In this document: one piece after another, positions 23,385 to 35,230 of the stretch | Position numbering within the stretch: position 1 is the first letter of the stretch | How the letters are laid out: each line of letters starts with the position of its first letter | NCBI RefSeq assembly: GCF_008831285.2 | Contig: NC_045150.1 | Location: 2,182,001 to 2,246,000, forward strand | Reading direction: 5' to 3' | DNA: 64,000 nucleotides | Source: Nymphaea colorata | Lineage: Eukaryota; Streptophyta; Magnoliopsida; Nymphaeales; Nymphaeaceae | Made by a program: the position numbers and the translations under genes | The notes under the pieces: model-generated | What the model saw: only the letters and a program-made list of their open reading frames with translations | Database searches by the model: none | What the model was told of the DNA's origin: nothing

Positions 23385-23731
23385 TAGGGCTGCACAACGA
23401 GTCGAGCCAGCTTGAGTTTGACTCAAATTCATTAATCAAAACTCGACTCGTGTATAAATGAGTCGCGCGAGTTCAAATGTATGTTTGAAATGTTAAACGA
23501 GTCGAGTTCGAGTTGTAAGAACTTGATTCATTTAAATTTGACTCAGCTCAACTATATAATCAATGTTGAATTATAATGAGAGAATAGTTAAATGAGTTAA
23601 CAAGTTAAAAAAAAAATAAGACATGTCATGTTCTATCGAGCTCGACTCTCAGCTTCCAGCTCAAATTTTATGAGTTGAGTCAAGCTCGAGCTGGCCCAAC
23701 TCTGGCTTGACTGAGGTCGTGTGCAGCCATA
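23385..23731. mobile_element. hAT MITE, TAGGGCTG family, older copy
   Basis: Left end tagggctgcacaac, right end gtgtgcagccata (inverted). Flanks ggtctgga and agtctagg are similar but not identical, as expected for an old insertion. The interior is rich in gagtcgag and gctcgag motifs, shared with 38361 and 49716. Confidence 0.65.
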
Positions 23732-24289
23732 AGTCTAGGTGATGGAACTGAGATCATGACATAATTTTTGTACCTCTCAAACAAATGATATTTAATCCTT
23801 AACTATAAAACAAGGACTAAATATTAAAATTCAAGATCCTGAGATCTCATGTTACATCAGATCTAAGATCTATTGTAATGAAATGCCGTCATTAGATAAA
23901 TCAAAATATTCGACTACCTAATTGATTTGGTATCCATTTATTATTGTTCGGAAAAAACAAAAGTCGACTTGGTTTGCTAATCAGATTTGGATTCACTGTG
24001 CACTTTCAAAGTCTACCTTACCTTGGATTCAGGTCATGACATTCGACTAATGTCAGGTAAAACTTAGCCTTATGCTCCCCATGATTTCTGGGCATATTAA
24101 CCGGTTTAGATCCATGATTCCACCGGTTTCTCCGCTTGTGGAAATATGCGTAAACATCATCTTCTCACGTAAGGCATATATTCGTTTGCTTTCTTATTTT
24201 GTCATCTTACATCATTTCCATAAAAAACAGAAAATTGTTTGACTATGGGTCAATTTTAGTAATTAAACATCGATAATCTCTCTCTCGTC

Positions 24290-24600
24290 CTTCCTTCCAA
24301 ATGTCCTTTTCATGGGGTCGTCTTTGAAGGTTGTGGCTCATTTCTTTTTGGTGGCGCACTTGGAAGGAGCGCAACAACAGAATCTTCAGGTTATTTGGCT
24401 ATGGTGCCATCTTTCGTCTACTATTGGGTGATTCTGCTGCTCTATCTATCCACTCTCTCTCCACCCCTCTTATTATGTTTTATCGTGCTGCTAACTTGTA
24501 TATTATGTTCTTCTATTTTAATTTTACGGTTTGTTCTGTAGTTAGGAGACTTTTTGTCCTCAAATTTTATTTTATATTTTCATTTTATTGACTCTCTCTC
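24290..24600 (+). pseudogene. 3' fragment of a LINE (non-LTR retrotransposon)
   Basis: The plus strand encodes WLISFWWRTWKERNNRIF (from about 24334), the conserved tail (zf-RVT region) of plant L1-type LINE polyproteins. The reading frame ends soon after, and a T-rich sequence follows. Only this 5'-truncated end is present, which is usual for LINE copies. Confidence 0.65.
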
Positions 24601-24906
24601 TTCATGCTTTGCTATTAAGAATAGTCCAAACTCATTGACACCCTTGGGGGATGAATATACAAGTGGCGACTCACTTCCAGGCACAGAAAGCATGCTGGTA
24701 TTATGCTGGTATTGTAACACATGGAAAAAGGTGGGATCTCTCTTATCACCAGCAAAGAAGAAGTATGATGAAATACTTCTCCTATCCACCCAAAATGTAT
24801 TTAAAAAAATGGTTGATGTAATTATGCACTTTATTTCATATATTGTTCCAAGCGTAGACCCTTTTCATTATCCTCAATCCCTCGTGAGTTTTTAAATTAC
24901 ATTGGG

Positions 24907-24961
24907 ACTCTCTCTCTCTTTCTATCTATATATATATATATAGAAAGAGAGAGAGAGAGAT
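24907..24961. repeat. Perfect-type palindrome of CT, AT and AG microsatellites
   Basis: ctctctctctttctatct, then AT units, then atagaaagagagagagag form an inverted repeat of about 25 bp per arm that could extrude as a cruciform. Confidence 0.8.
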
Positions 24962-25024
24962 AAAATTTGAGCTGTCCTACTGGATGATACATATTTGATA
25001 TTTCCCTTCCCCTCTCTCTCTCAT

Positions 25025-25083
25025 CTTGTTGCAACGGGAAGCCCCGAGGGAGCCCTAAGCCGGGGCTTCCCCTCGCAGCAAGA
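25025..25083. repeat. GC-rich inverted repeat
   Basis: Arms gggaagccccg (25036-25046) and cggggcttccc (25061-25071) are perfect complements around a 14-base loop; the pairing continues outward imperfectly (cttgttgcaac with ctcgcagcaag). It sits beside CT/AG tracts, like the structured unit at 53042. Confidence 0.75.
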
Positions 25084-25514
25084 GAGAAAGAGGAGAGGAA
25101 AAGGGAGTTCAAGCCAGAAAGAGATGAAGATAGAGGAGATTTAGCCCCTTTGAGCATGAGTTGGATGGTTAGGATTTGATATTTTCAAATGTTCAATTAC
25201 AACTAGAGTCCACATAAATATTTTTTTATGATTATTAAAAGGACGTATGAAATTACATACACAAAAACAACCAGTATTGGGAAGGAGGAGGTGGATGCCT
25301 CTCCCTCCTGTTGGACACTCCGTCTCTGGCGGGCTGCTGTCACCCAGCCAGTGAGTAGAGTCGCGGTGGAGGGCAGTAGAGGATGACTGCGGCTCCCCCT
25401 CTTTAAAACAACGGTGCAAAGGTGAGTGTATATATTTATATATAATAAACTCCAATCGGCATATTCATTGTAGCGTGCAGGAAGGTTCGTATGTTCCACA
25501 ATGTCTCAACATCC

Positions 25515-25735
25515 ATAATTAGATGTCAACTGATCGGATTCGAGTCATATATACTCACAATTATGTTCATTTTTTCAAACATTCATATACTTGAATTTGA
25601 ATTTGGGTTTCGAATATGAATGAAGTAAAGTTATGTCTGAATCAGAAACCAAACTTCGATTTCAAAGTCTGGATCTGATTTGTACATTCATATATGAATT
25701 CGGAATTTTTGTATTTTGAACCGAATCCGGCCGAT
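25515..25735. mobile_element. Remnant of the TAGRGATGTCAA repeat group
   Basis: agatgtcaactgatcggatt at about 25521 and gaatccggccgatttt near 25724 resemble the ends of the element at 32497. The middle is rich in gaatttgaat-like motifs as in that group. Boundaries are not defined. Confidence 0.4.
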
Positions 25736-27234
25736 TTTAAAGTGTAAGAGCACTGGAAGTAGAACGTTTGTTAAAACTAAATCTGATTTATTTTTCGCCA
25801 TTGTGACCATGAGTGGGCTGCGGGCCGGGAACGACAGGCTTTTAGATCCCGGCGCAAAGTTTCAGTTTATATTCGTGATGTTTTGTTTTGACTGGACCCA
25901 AGATCTGAATTTGAATGCAAAGTTCCATGTATTAGGATCCATTTCTACGTAACTGGATCTAAATAGATCTAGATGCATACAACTGCAACTAGATCCATAG
26001 ATTCATTTTTTTGTCTATATAAAGGTTCCAAAGGTTCATTTTGTATTGGGGGTCCGAGTTTGAGACATGAGATCCTTTGAGTCTTTGACAACAACTAGTT
26101 TTGTGAAGAAATAGGGAAGAAGAATAAGCATGCATATCATGAAATATATTATGAGAAACCCTGGATTTTGAGGAATGGACCTTTCTTTCAATCTATGTTA
26201 CATGTTGGTCTCGAATACGAGTCTGCTCATCGGATCTGAAAATAATTAGTGATCAGATCCAAGCTTCTTTACTACTCAATACTCAAGTTGGCTAGGTAAT
26301 AACTTGTTGGTCGTATTGAAAACATATAAATTTAACATATAAACATATATTTTTAATGAAAAATATGTTAAAATGCAATAAATATAGTTTTCATATGTTA
26401 TAGTTTGGATTCAACTTGAATCCAGATTTTACCAATTTAACTAGTTGATTCTATATTATCAGATCTGAATGGGCACTGAAGTTTCAACCTTTTTTGCCTT
26501 CTGAATCAAAGTTAAATTTAACTTGCATAAGATATGACATTTATATGTGATCAGATTGGACCTTCATCTCAGTCCAATGCCTAAGCTTAAGCGCAGATCC
26601 CTAATTTTTTGTTAATAAAGGTCGGGAGCCTAAAACCTATTGATATTGAATCTCAATATCCGGTAAAACAAAATATGGTAAATGGTATGTCTGATTCCAC
26701 ATTCTAATGTGAATAAAGAAAATCATTTTAAAAGTAACTAAGAAAATCTTAAAACATGAAAAGGCTAATTAAACTTGACATGTAAATTGACCAAATTTGA
26801 TTCAAATTAATCTGGCAATTCCGGTGACATTGGTAGAGACACCACGGGAAGGATGAGCAATATATTCAATCTTGTAACATGCGAAATTCCAATTTACATG
26901 CTCTCAAAAAAAAAAAGCTTACAAAATAAGCCATGTTCTATGAAGAAAATAAATAAAATCTAACTACCGATGTAGGGCACTCACTATCTCTACATATTTA
27001 CATGCCGTTTCCGTCTGTATTTCCGAAAGGATCGGATCTATAAAGGTTGTAACACTTTTATTGTACTAGATCCAATCAGGCTCCAACCTAACTAGGATCT
27101 CTTCCATCTGTATAACTTTTCTCATGGTGACCAACCTAACACTAGACCTCTTGCATCTACTATATACTTTTTATCGGTGCAGCGGAATGGCGTGCGTCTG
27201 TGTCTGTGCAGCAAGTTCACCAGTGGCATCTCCA

Positions 27235-27426
27235 GGCAAACCCTTGAATCTGTTTTTTCTTCTTCTTCTTCCCCTTTTCCTGTTGCTGGTGCGTGAAGAA
27301 GGCAAACCCTTGAATCTGTTTTTTCTTCTTCTTCTTCCCCTTTTCCTGTTGCTGGTGCGTGAAGAAGGCAAACCCTTGAATCTGTTTTTTCTTCTTCTTC
27401 TTCCCCTTTTCCTGTTGCTGGTGCGT
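27235..27426. repeat. 66-bp tandem repeat, nearly three copies
   Basis: Units at 27235, 27301 and 27367 (the last lacks about six bases) look identical. On the plus strand one frame (27124-27453) reads through all copies as a leucine/phenylalanine-rich 22-residue repeat (GKPLNLFFLLLLPLFLLLVR); the minus strand gives an Arg/Lys-rich repeat. Because 66 is divisible by three any frame stays open, so this is not evidence for a gene. Confidence 0.92.
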
Positions 27427-27812
27427 CTGTCGCTTGTTAGACGCTGTCGGTGATGGTGCTGCGCAGAAAAGAAGGTGATCAAAGGTGCCGTTCCGCTGCC
27501 AAGACTGCAATATCGCTAATTGAAAGACAAGGCAAAAACGGATCGCCTCCTAAAAGGGTGCGGTGCAAATATCTCTGGCTGGATGTACATCAATTGTAAG
27601 TTTGGAGGACAACCCCAGCTCGTATATTCTCATATGTCTGTCCTTCTTCTTGTTCTTCTTCTTTTTCTTCTCATTTTCCGCAATCGGCCCCACCGGCAAT
27701 AAACCCTGCACCAGCAAATGCCCCCATTATAAACTATACAAGTACACATACACACACAAACGTTCATAGTACATGAAGCGCATAAACATAGAGCTCAAAC
27801 TTAGATCAACAC

Positions 27813-27838
27813 ACACATGCATGCATGCATGCATGCAT
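27813..27838. repeat. (CATG)n microsatellite
   Basis: About six tetranucleotide units of catg, self-complementary. Confidence 0.85.
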
Positions 27839-28130
27839 AGATATGTGCCGCTCTGTTTGATTGCAGCATCAACAAAATTTGGGCCGACAAAAAGACTAAC
27901 TGTTAGCCTCAGTTCTGTAATATCATCAGTTCTCAACTAAAAATGAAATACAAGATAGCTCGACCGAACAAGAATGAAGATGCAATAGCAAGCATGTTAA
28001 TCTCACTGTAGCTTGAGTTGAATCTCTTGAAAACTTAAAAAAAATCTGAAATAGTGTTCAATCGCTAGCAAAAGTGTAGCCTAAGTGGCCATTTTTTCTC
28101 CATCCTCTAGCTTCCCTCCCCTTGTTCTTT

Positions 28131-29713
28131 CTACCCTGAGGCCACCACCGCCATAGTCACAAACTTCGAAACTGTCCGTATCAGCATCAATGACGGACCA
28201 AACCATCCTCCATCTACAAGATGGAGTGTTGTCTGCGTTATTCAAAAGCTCTCTTAATATTCATTTATACTTTTTTCCTCTTATTTTTCTTTCAATCATC
28301 CATCATAATCAATGGAACAGACTCATAAATATCTTTCAATCATCCATGATGAATGGAACAGTCTGGTAACTAAACTGGATGAGTTTAGATAATCAGAATC
28401 ACCAAAATCATACAATAAATTACTTAAAAACAGATTCGATTTGAGTTGGCCGATTCAAGTGATTTTGAGCCGACTCTAATAACACTGCCAACATTATGTA
28501 TGTCTAACTATCCCATAGTAGATCCCTTCAAAACTGAAAGAAAAAACCTGATGAATGTACAGCAAAAAGTTAAGTGCATTTCTTATGTCCTTTTATAAGA
28601 AAAAATGTTGTTTTTTGAACTAATTAGGTAGCTATTTGATGAAAGATGAACTATTGGGACTATTTCTAAATTGACCATGTGAAAATTAGTGTGTATTTAA
28701 GGATATCAATTCTTTATGTGGGTTTTACTGTTATTGCCAAAATTTCTTTCTGAAATTCTTAATAGATCAATAATTAATAATGATAAAATAATGACAATAA
28801 CAACAATAATAGTAATATACCTCTGTGAAAATCCTGACTGCTTCCTCCGAACTCTTGGTCTGTATAACACGCAGTGCTTCTTCCTGCAATAAGTCAAGTT
28901 CAGCAAACACAGTCACCATCCCCGACTGAACCACCGGACAAACGAAATCTGGATCTGGATCCGGATTCTTCGGTTCACATTAAGGCAGTAAGCCCAAACT
29001 AATCGGCACTATCGGGTCCATGACCCCAAACCAGATCCATAACTCATGCAGCTTTTCAAGATTCCCACATGAGGATTCAAAAGACAAACCAAACGGGCAT
29101 GAGGATCCGAAAAACAAACAAAACACGTCAAGGCAAAATTTTCTCAAAACGGGAAAACTGTCAGAATCGTAAACTACCGAGACTTTCTTAGTTCCCGCTA
29201 TTTCCAGAATACCAGTTGAGTTCCTAATTCCCACTCGAGGATTCAAAGCACAAACAAACACCAACATCGTCAAGGCAACATTTTCTACGAACAAGGAACT
29301 CACAGACTATATAGTAACCTAACCAGATTTTCTTAGTTCCCGCTATTTCCAGAATTCCAGGAACCGCCAAAATCTTAATTTGCCTGGGTTCCAAATTCCC
29401 GCTTGAGGATTCGAAACACAAAACGACATGCATTTTCCTTGCATCGCCGTGGCAGATTTTTCCGAAACAGGGATCAAACTTCCTAGACTTTCCAAGCTCC
29501 CACTATTTTCCCGAATCCCTGTTCTCCAGGGTCGAGCCCTCGGGACCCCAAGGAATGGAGCCCGAGCAGCGGGGGAGAGAGGGACGTAGAAAAGTCAAAG
29601 GCCAAGATTGTCATACTCACCCGAGCGCGCCTCATCTGATGGACGTGGAGCGTCCGTGGCTCCCTATCGATCGACGACATCCGTTGGATGGTTGCCGCCG
29701 TTGACTGCGTCAT
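28131..29713 (-). CDS. Candidate small three-exon gene, unrecognised
   Basis: Three minus-strand pieces join in phase 0. 29621-29713 starts MTQSTAATIQRM (a second ATG at 29680 is possible) and ends MRRAR at a gtgagt donor. 28821-28883 lies between a ttgcag acceptor and a gtatat donor and reads EEALRVIQTKSSEEAVRIF; its length is exactly 21 codons and its composition looks coding. 28131-28232 follows a cgcag acceptor and reads TTLHLVDGGWFG and on to a stop. The first two exons are the best supported; for the third, another frame (reading CDYGGGGLRVERTRGGK) is also open, so the end is unsure. The product would be about 85 residues with no domain I recognise. GC rises in and upstream of exon 1, as for a promoter. 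Confidence 0.35.
29060..29520. repeat. Three diverged direct repeats of about 145-160 bp
   Basis: The blocks gaggattc, then gtcaaggcaa, then ttagttcccgctatttccag recur with offsets of 145 and about 160 bp (near 29186, 29331, 29491). They fill the space before exon 1 of the candidate gene. Copy 3 is the most diverged. Confidence 0.75.
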
Positions 29714-32496
29714 CGCCGGAATCTCGATGCTTGAGGAGAAAGGAGCCCTCTGCCGTCGATGCGAGTCGCCGTCGAGGGCTTCGTTCCGATGGTCACCTCT
29801 GCCCCCATAAATAACGGGAGAGGACCCGGTGGAGGTCCAACTTTCAACCGGCACGTGGCAAGAGAAGCAGGTATACGCGTTAAGAGTCGACTGGAGCAAC
29901 CTACACGTGTCTGCCACGGGAGTCCTATGCCACCACGATACGCTGTGTTTTGGTGTGCAGTCGTCCGGCGCAAACTGTTTCTAAGAAGTATCAATGCGGT
30001 GGTTATTGGTAAAAATATAAAAAGTTGAGCAGTTATTAATAATTTTTTTTTACCCAGTGAACTCCATGAGTACGAGGCTCGATCTTTTTTTATCCCTGAG
30101 AATTTTAATCATTATATGAAAAAAAAAAAATGATTTCAAATCATCAGTTTATAACTTAGCACAGTTTATAACTTAACACAGTTGGTCAATTTTTTTTGGC
30201 AGATGAAGGTAGAATGTTTAATGTGATTCCATCTTTTTCTTGGGATTCTATATGTAAATATATTATTTCTTATTAATAAAGGTTGAGGGTCTAACCCTTG
30301 GCGGGCAAGTGGTCGCATTTGTGATTCATGCTGATTTGAGATTCATAGATTTAAGATCGGACCCATCCTTCCCCCTTCCTATCTAACTTTAAATTTATTC
30401 ACTATATTATTTTTCATGTGTCTTGCACCTAAGGTTAAGTACCTACCACTACATATATTCTAATTTGCTAAATGTTACTAGATGCCTACAAATTTTGAAA
30501 AGAACCACAAACTATTGCGTAAAGAACTAATTAGGTTTCTAATGTTTAACCATCCGACAACATCTAATATATATATATATATATATATGACAAAAGAAAA
30601 AGAATGGTGAAGAAATATCTGAGTTATAGATTAGGAAGAAGCTACATGTGTCAGAAGTTGTATGGTGCGTGAATGATATTTTTGTAGGCTAAGAGTGAAA
30701 CCTAATAAGCAAAGGAGTCAAATGTTTGACCCTTTGCTCAGTTGTGTCGTTTTCTTCCTTGGAATCAAGGAGTGGGCTGCAGAAACTTGGACCTTGTGAG
30801 GTGGTAGATTTGATGACAACTTGAATTTCGAAAGCAATTTCTGGTTGCCAAATCGTGCACGATCAATAATGTATCTAGAAAGTACTCCTAAATGCTTCGT
30901 AAAAAACCCCACATAATCTTTGCACGCAGAAACAAATATAGTGAATAAATGATTACTCTAACTATTCAGATCTTTTTTTTTCTAGTTTTTTTTCTCAATT
31001 GTCTATCATCATAGATTGAACAGTTTTCATGAGTAAGCTATGTAACTCTGGCTATGTAGAGTCACGATTCGATTTTCTTATATATATATATATATATAGG
31101 CATTTGTGTAGAAGGCCTCTTTTTAGTCTTGTCCCTTAAACAATGTGAACTAGCTCCAAAAGCTGGATAAAAAAATAAAATTTTACAAACCTGATTTAAG
31201 TCAAAATGTTTTTTTGAGAATAGAATATGAAATACTCTTCAAAGGAGGCAAAGGTCTGAATTTTTATTTTTTTTAAAAAAATTAAAAAGATCATTTCTAA
31301 CTAAATGAGAAAGAGAAGAAGTGAAACAAATGGATTTTCTTAACCAGACTCCTTGCCTCCTTTCCTTGAGAGAAGAATAGTAAGTGGAATATAATATAAG
31401 CGCTCCTGAACATAAGTACTTAGGTCCATTGATTTTAAGTGCTTAACTTACGGATGAAATGGCTCCAAGAAACTCAGGAATTCGAGGAAAAAAAGCATCA
31501 GCTAGGCAGCAACTATGTAAAGTTTTCGATCTTAGACTTGTCCAATTGTGATCTATTTTATCACATTGCCAGAAGATTGAAATTAGTACGCAAAAAAAAA
31601 GTCACATTAATTTGTGTTTACATTTTATCAGTAATTAATTAATGATTTTTTTTTCATTGATGTTCTTTTAGCCTTCCATGTTGTTAAAATCGACGGTCAA
31701 GATAACTCTTTATGTGTTTCGAATTTCCTTTACATCAACCTTTTTTGCTGCACAAGGATGGCCACCGACGTGCAAGGTGAAGAATAGCGGAGGCACCTTG
31801 AGGCGAAATCAGACTCAAAAATTGGGTGGAAGCTTCAGTTTTTTTGTTAGGCAGTTGGAGACCCCGCTCACCTGATTATATGTGCACATATACATGATCT
31901 TTAACACTGGACTAAATAACACTAGTATGTTTTTTTGGAACTCTCACAATTAAATATTTAAAAGTAAACATTTATATGTTAAAATATTTTATATAGTCGC
32001 CATGTTTTATTACTTATATGGAATGGTGTAGAAAGTTATGGTGATAAAATTTTTGGAAGTTATTTAAAAAAACAAAAATAAATGAAATAAAAATTAAGTT
32101 TCATATAAAATAGTTTTTCATAATAATTCAGTTTCTTTCCTTTCCTTGCTATCCAAACAATCATTTACAATAAATGATCGAATTCAGATTCAGATTTGGA
32201 TTGAATTTAGTTTTAATTAAGTGTCATATATCCATTAATATCCACATTTTCTGAAAGTCGGTTCTTAACCTATTTTACTATATTTTGGATTCAATTTTTA
32301 AAAAACAGATTCGGACATAGATGTGAAATTCAAAAATATATCCAAATTGTAAATTCATTTTGGACATGGTATAATATAGTACGTTTCTCCATGCATATTT
32401 TTCCAACATATGCATATTCAAAAAGTAATTCAAATATGTTTTCGTATCAAAGGCAAAAATATATATATATATATATTGTTTTGACCACAATACGAG

Positions 32497-32834
32497 TAGG
32501 GATGTCAATGTATCCGATTTGAATCGGATGTCTGACCGATCCGATCCGAAAAAATTGGATATGAAAAAAAAAAGATCCGATTAAGAAATCAGATCGGATT
32601 CGGATATACATAAATATCTAATCAGATTCAGATACGGATTCATTTTTAGACAAAATATCATGTATCTAATGCTATTAAATTTTGAAAATTAGCAAAATCC
32701 GATTCAAATTATGGATTGAGATATGACTTTTCTTTATTCGAATTTAAATTTGAATCTGAATATGTGAATATCCAAAAAATCATATATGATTAAGGATATA
32801 TCTTACCCGAATATGATCCGTTGACATCTCTACA
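32497..32834. mobile_element. hAT-like MITE of the TAGRGATGTCAA group
   Basis: Left end tagggatgtcaatg, right end cgttgacatctcta (inverted). The interior is dense in gatccgatt and aatcggat motifs. No matching 8-bp flanks were found, so assignment to hAT rests on the TAGGG-type end. Further starts of the same group lie at 48687 and 53622. Confidence 0.6.
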
Positions 32835-34111
32835 CCAGATTACTCATGTTCAACAACTTGGAAACGATCCCGCATTCGGAAAGCGGTCTGCTGGAGATTT
32901 GGTAGACAAACATCAAGTATTTTTATATGGCAAATACTCAAGTACATATGATCATCAATTGCCGTTAAATCTATGGAAATAATAAAGTTTTTAATAAATA
33001 TACTTTGCACATGGGCACTTATTATAATAGTGCTTAGTTTTTTAATTCAAAAATTAATTTAAATTAATTTAAAAATAAAACCTGTAAATCAAAAAACTTA
33101 TATTAGCCCTATACATCTTGAGTCTGTCTTTTCAATTTACTTGGGGGGAGATCACCTCCGGGCAATGTAAAGGAAAGGAAATGGTGGAAAAAGAAGCAAA
33201 AGATCAATGTAAATTCAATCCCTCCGAACTTGTAATTTAGCATCTCTAAAGATTTCTCAAATCCAATCTTTGAGGCTTAATAGCACTCTCCGTTGCCTTA
33301 TACCTCGAGACTGGCACTGTTGTTGCCCGCACCAACCTACAAAAAATTATTTTATTTATACATTGATACTTTTATTAATTCATATGTAATTACCCCTTAA
33401 AATTTAAAATTTAAACTATTTATGCTCCTTATCTAAAAATTTATGGATCCACAACTATGTTGCTCTTAAAGCCTAAGCATTGTGAATCTCAAATCTTGTG
33501 CTAGGGAAAACTGTAACACCTCATACATCCCACGTCCCATTATTATAGAATTTTAAAGATAATTATCATCAGTATGGAGTAGATAGACCAGAACTGCTCA
33601 CATTTGCTCTTTAAAATTCTTTCATTTTTAAATAAATGACATCTGTAAATATTCACCTATATATATATATATATAAGTGCCCCCATATATGAATATTTAT
33701 AAACTGAGTGCCTAGAAATTTTTGTGGCTCCACCAATGCATTGCCCAGTAGTTGGTTTTTAGTGCAGTTGTCACGATGAATAATGCATAAGACAAAGGAA
33801 AATTTGCTTTCATTATATAAAAAGCAAATCGGTGGTTGAGTTTTGTGAGGTGGGGAAGATATTGCTAGATATGATGGCAACTTACATTTCAAAAGCATTT
33901 AAACATTTGGTAGAAAACCCCACATTATCTTTTTGCACTCTAATATATAGATAACCAGCCATCCAAGCAGCGCTGTCCCTATGGGTGGTTGAAAAAAAAA
34001 AAAAAAAATATTGTAAACTAATTTTGCATGACAAAAAATGTCCATTACATTTTTTTCTTGTTTTTCTTTTAGTCATCTATAATGTTGGGCTGACATCTAC
34101 CAGTTCCATAG

Positions 34112-34116
<5 letters not shown>

Positions 34117-34190
<74 letters not shown>
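34117..34190. repeat. Compound (AT)n-(AG)n microsatellite
   Basis: About 23 AT units followed by about 13 AG units, then atgcaacctgcagggg. The same order (AT, AG, then a GC-richer block with gcaac) is seen at 52945. Confidence 0.92.
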
Positions 34191-34196
<6 letters not shown>

Positions 34197-35050
34197 CCTG
34201 CAGGGGAAAGGAAAGGGTCCCCCAACCCTTTTATTGCCAAGAAAAATACAGAGCACAGGTACAAGAGATGGATATACAATCAAAGGAAATCAAAATTGGT
34301 CACCAACTGAGCAGGAAGAGAGATCGACCAGAAGGTGTTGGTGGCCACAAAACAAAGTCATGACCTGTTTTCTACTGCACACAACCGTGTAAAGTATCAA
34401 TAGAGGAGTTGCTTCGGAGAAACACAAATCTAGAACTATGGAAAATGCAACAAGGAGAGGCCATATCTAGCTTGAATGTGATTTTCGAACGTTCTCAGCA
34501 TGCTTCCTTTCTTTCCATCTGCATGGAGCGGATCGTTGCAAGGGAAGGTATAAATATAATTAATTGTAATAAAACATAAATCGATAAAAGATATATTAAA
34601 AAAATATTGTCGGGCCCATCCGAGCCAGCCCAATGTCCTTTTTTTCAGGCCGGAGCCAGGCCGGGTACGGGGTACCCATCGGGTACCCGGCTTGACGCCC
34701 AACCTTACCTACCAATAGATGTGTCTTTTGTGAGCAACAGGAGGAACCGATAAATCCCATGGGATTCAGATTGAATAACTAATGATGCCTACACCTAATA
34801 TTCAATTTAATTGAATTCCTTTTTGTTATGAAGAAAAAAAAAATTGGTAGGTTGGAGCTGGTGAGGACCCTCTTAGTCTATTTTGATTGAATAACTAATG
34901 ATATCTGAAGGATAATATAACTGGTTGGGTTGGGGACGCGTCAAGGGCACATCTCTATTTTGATTGATTTATGTGGATATTATGTTTTTGGCTTCTGCCT
35001 CTACTTCAGGCTTCCACACAATCCTAAGGGGCCCTACCATCGCTTGGGTG

Positions 35051-35230
35051 CAGGGGGCGGAGACAGAAAATTTTAACAAAAGTACATTAGTTATATAATT
35101 TTAAATTTTTAAAGGGCACCTGTACGTAAAATTCAAAAAACAACCATAAAATTTCAACATAAAAATAACCATTTTTGAGGGCTTGTGTGGGCAATTGACC
35201 ACACTATGCCCACACCTTCCTCCACCCCTG
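35051..35230. mobile_element. hAT MITE, CAGGGG family, perfect target duplication
   Basis: Starts cagggggcggagacag and ends ttcctccacccctg. Both sides carry the octamer cttgggtg (35043-35050 and 35231-35238). 180 bp, containing aagggcacctgtacgtaaa and gtgggcaattgaccacac. The perfect duplication suggests a rather recent insertion. Confidence 0.85.

Noticed and set aside
27124-27510. Repeat protein over the 66-bp tandem units
   Set aside because: The unit length keeps frames open automatically, and there is no promoter or homologue.
31678-31875. Small secreted or unknown protein
   Set aside because: No homologue recognised, no intron or promoter context, and it lies in repeat-rich spacer.
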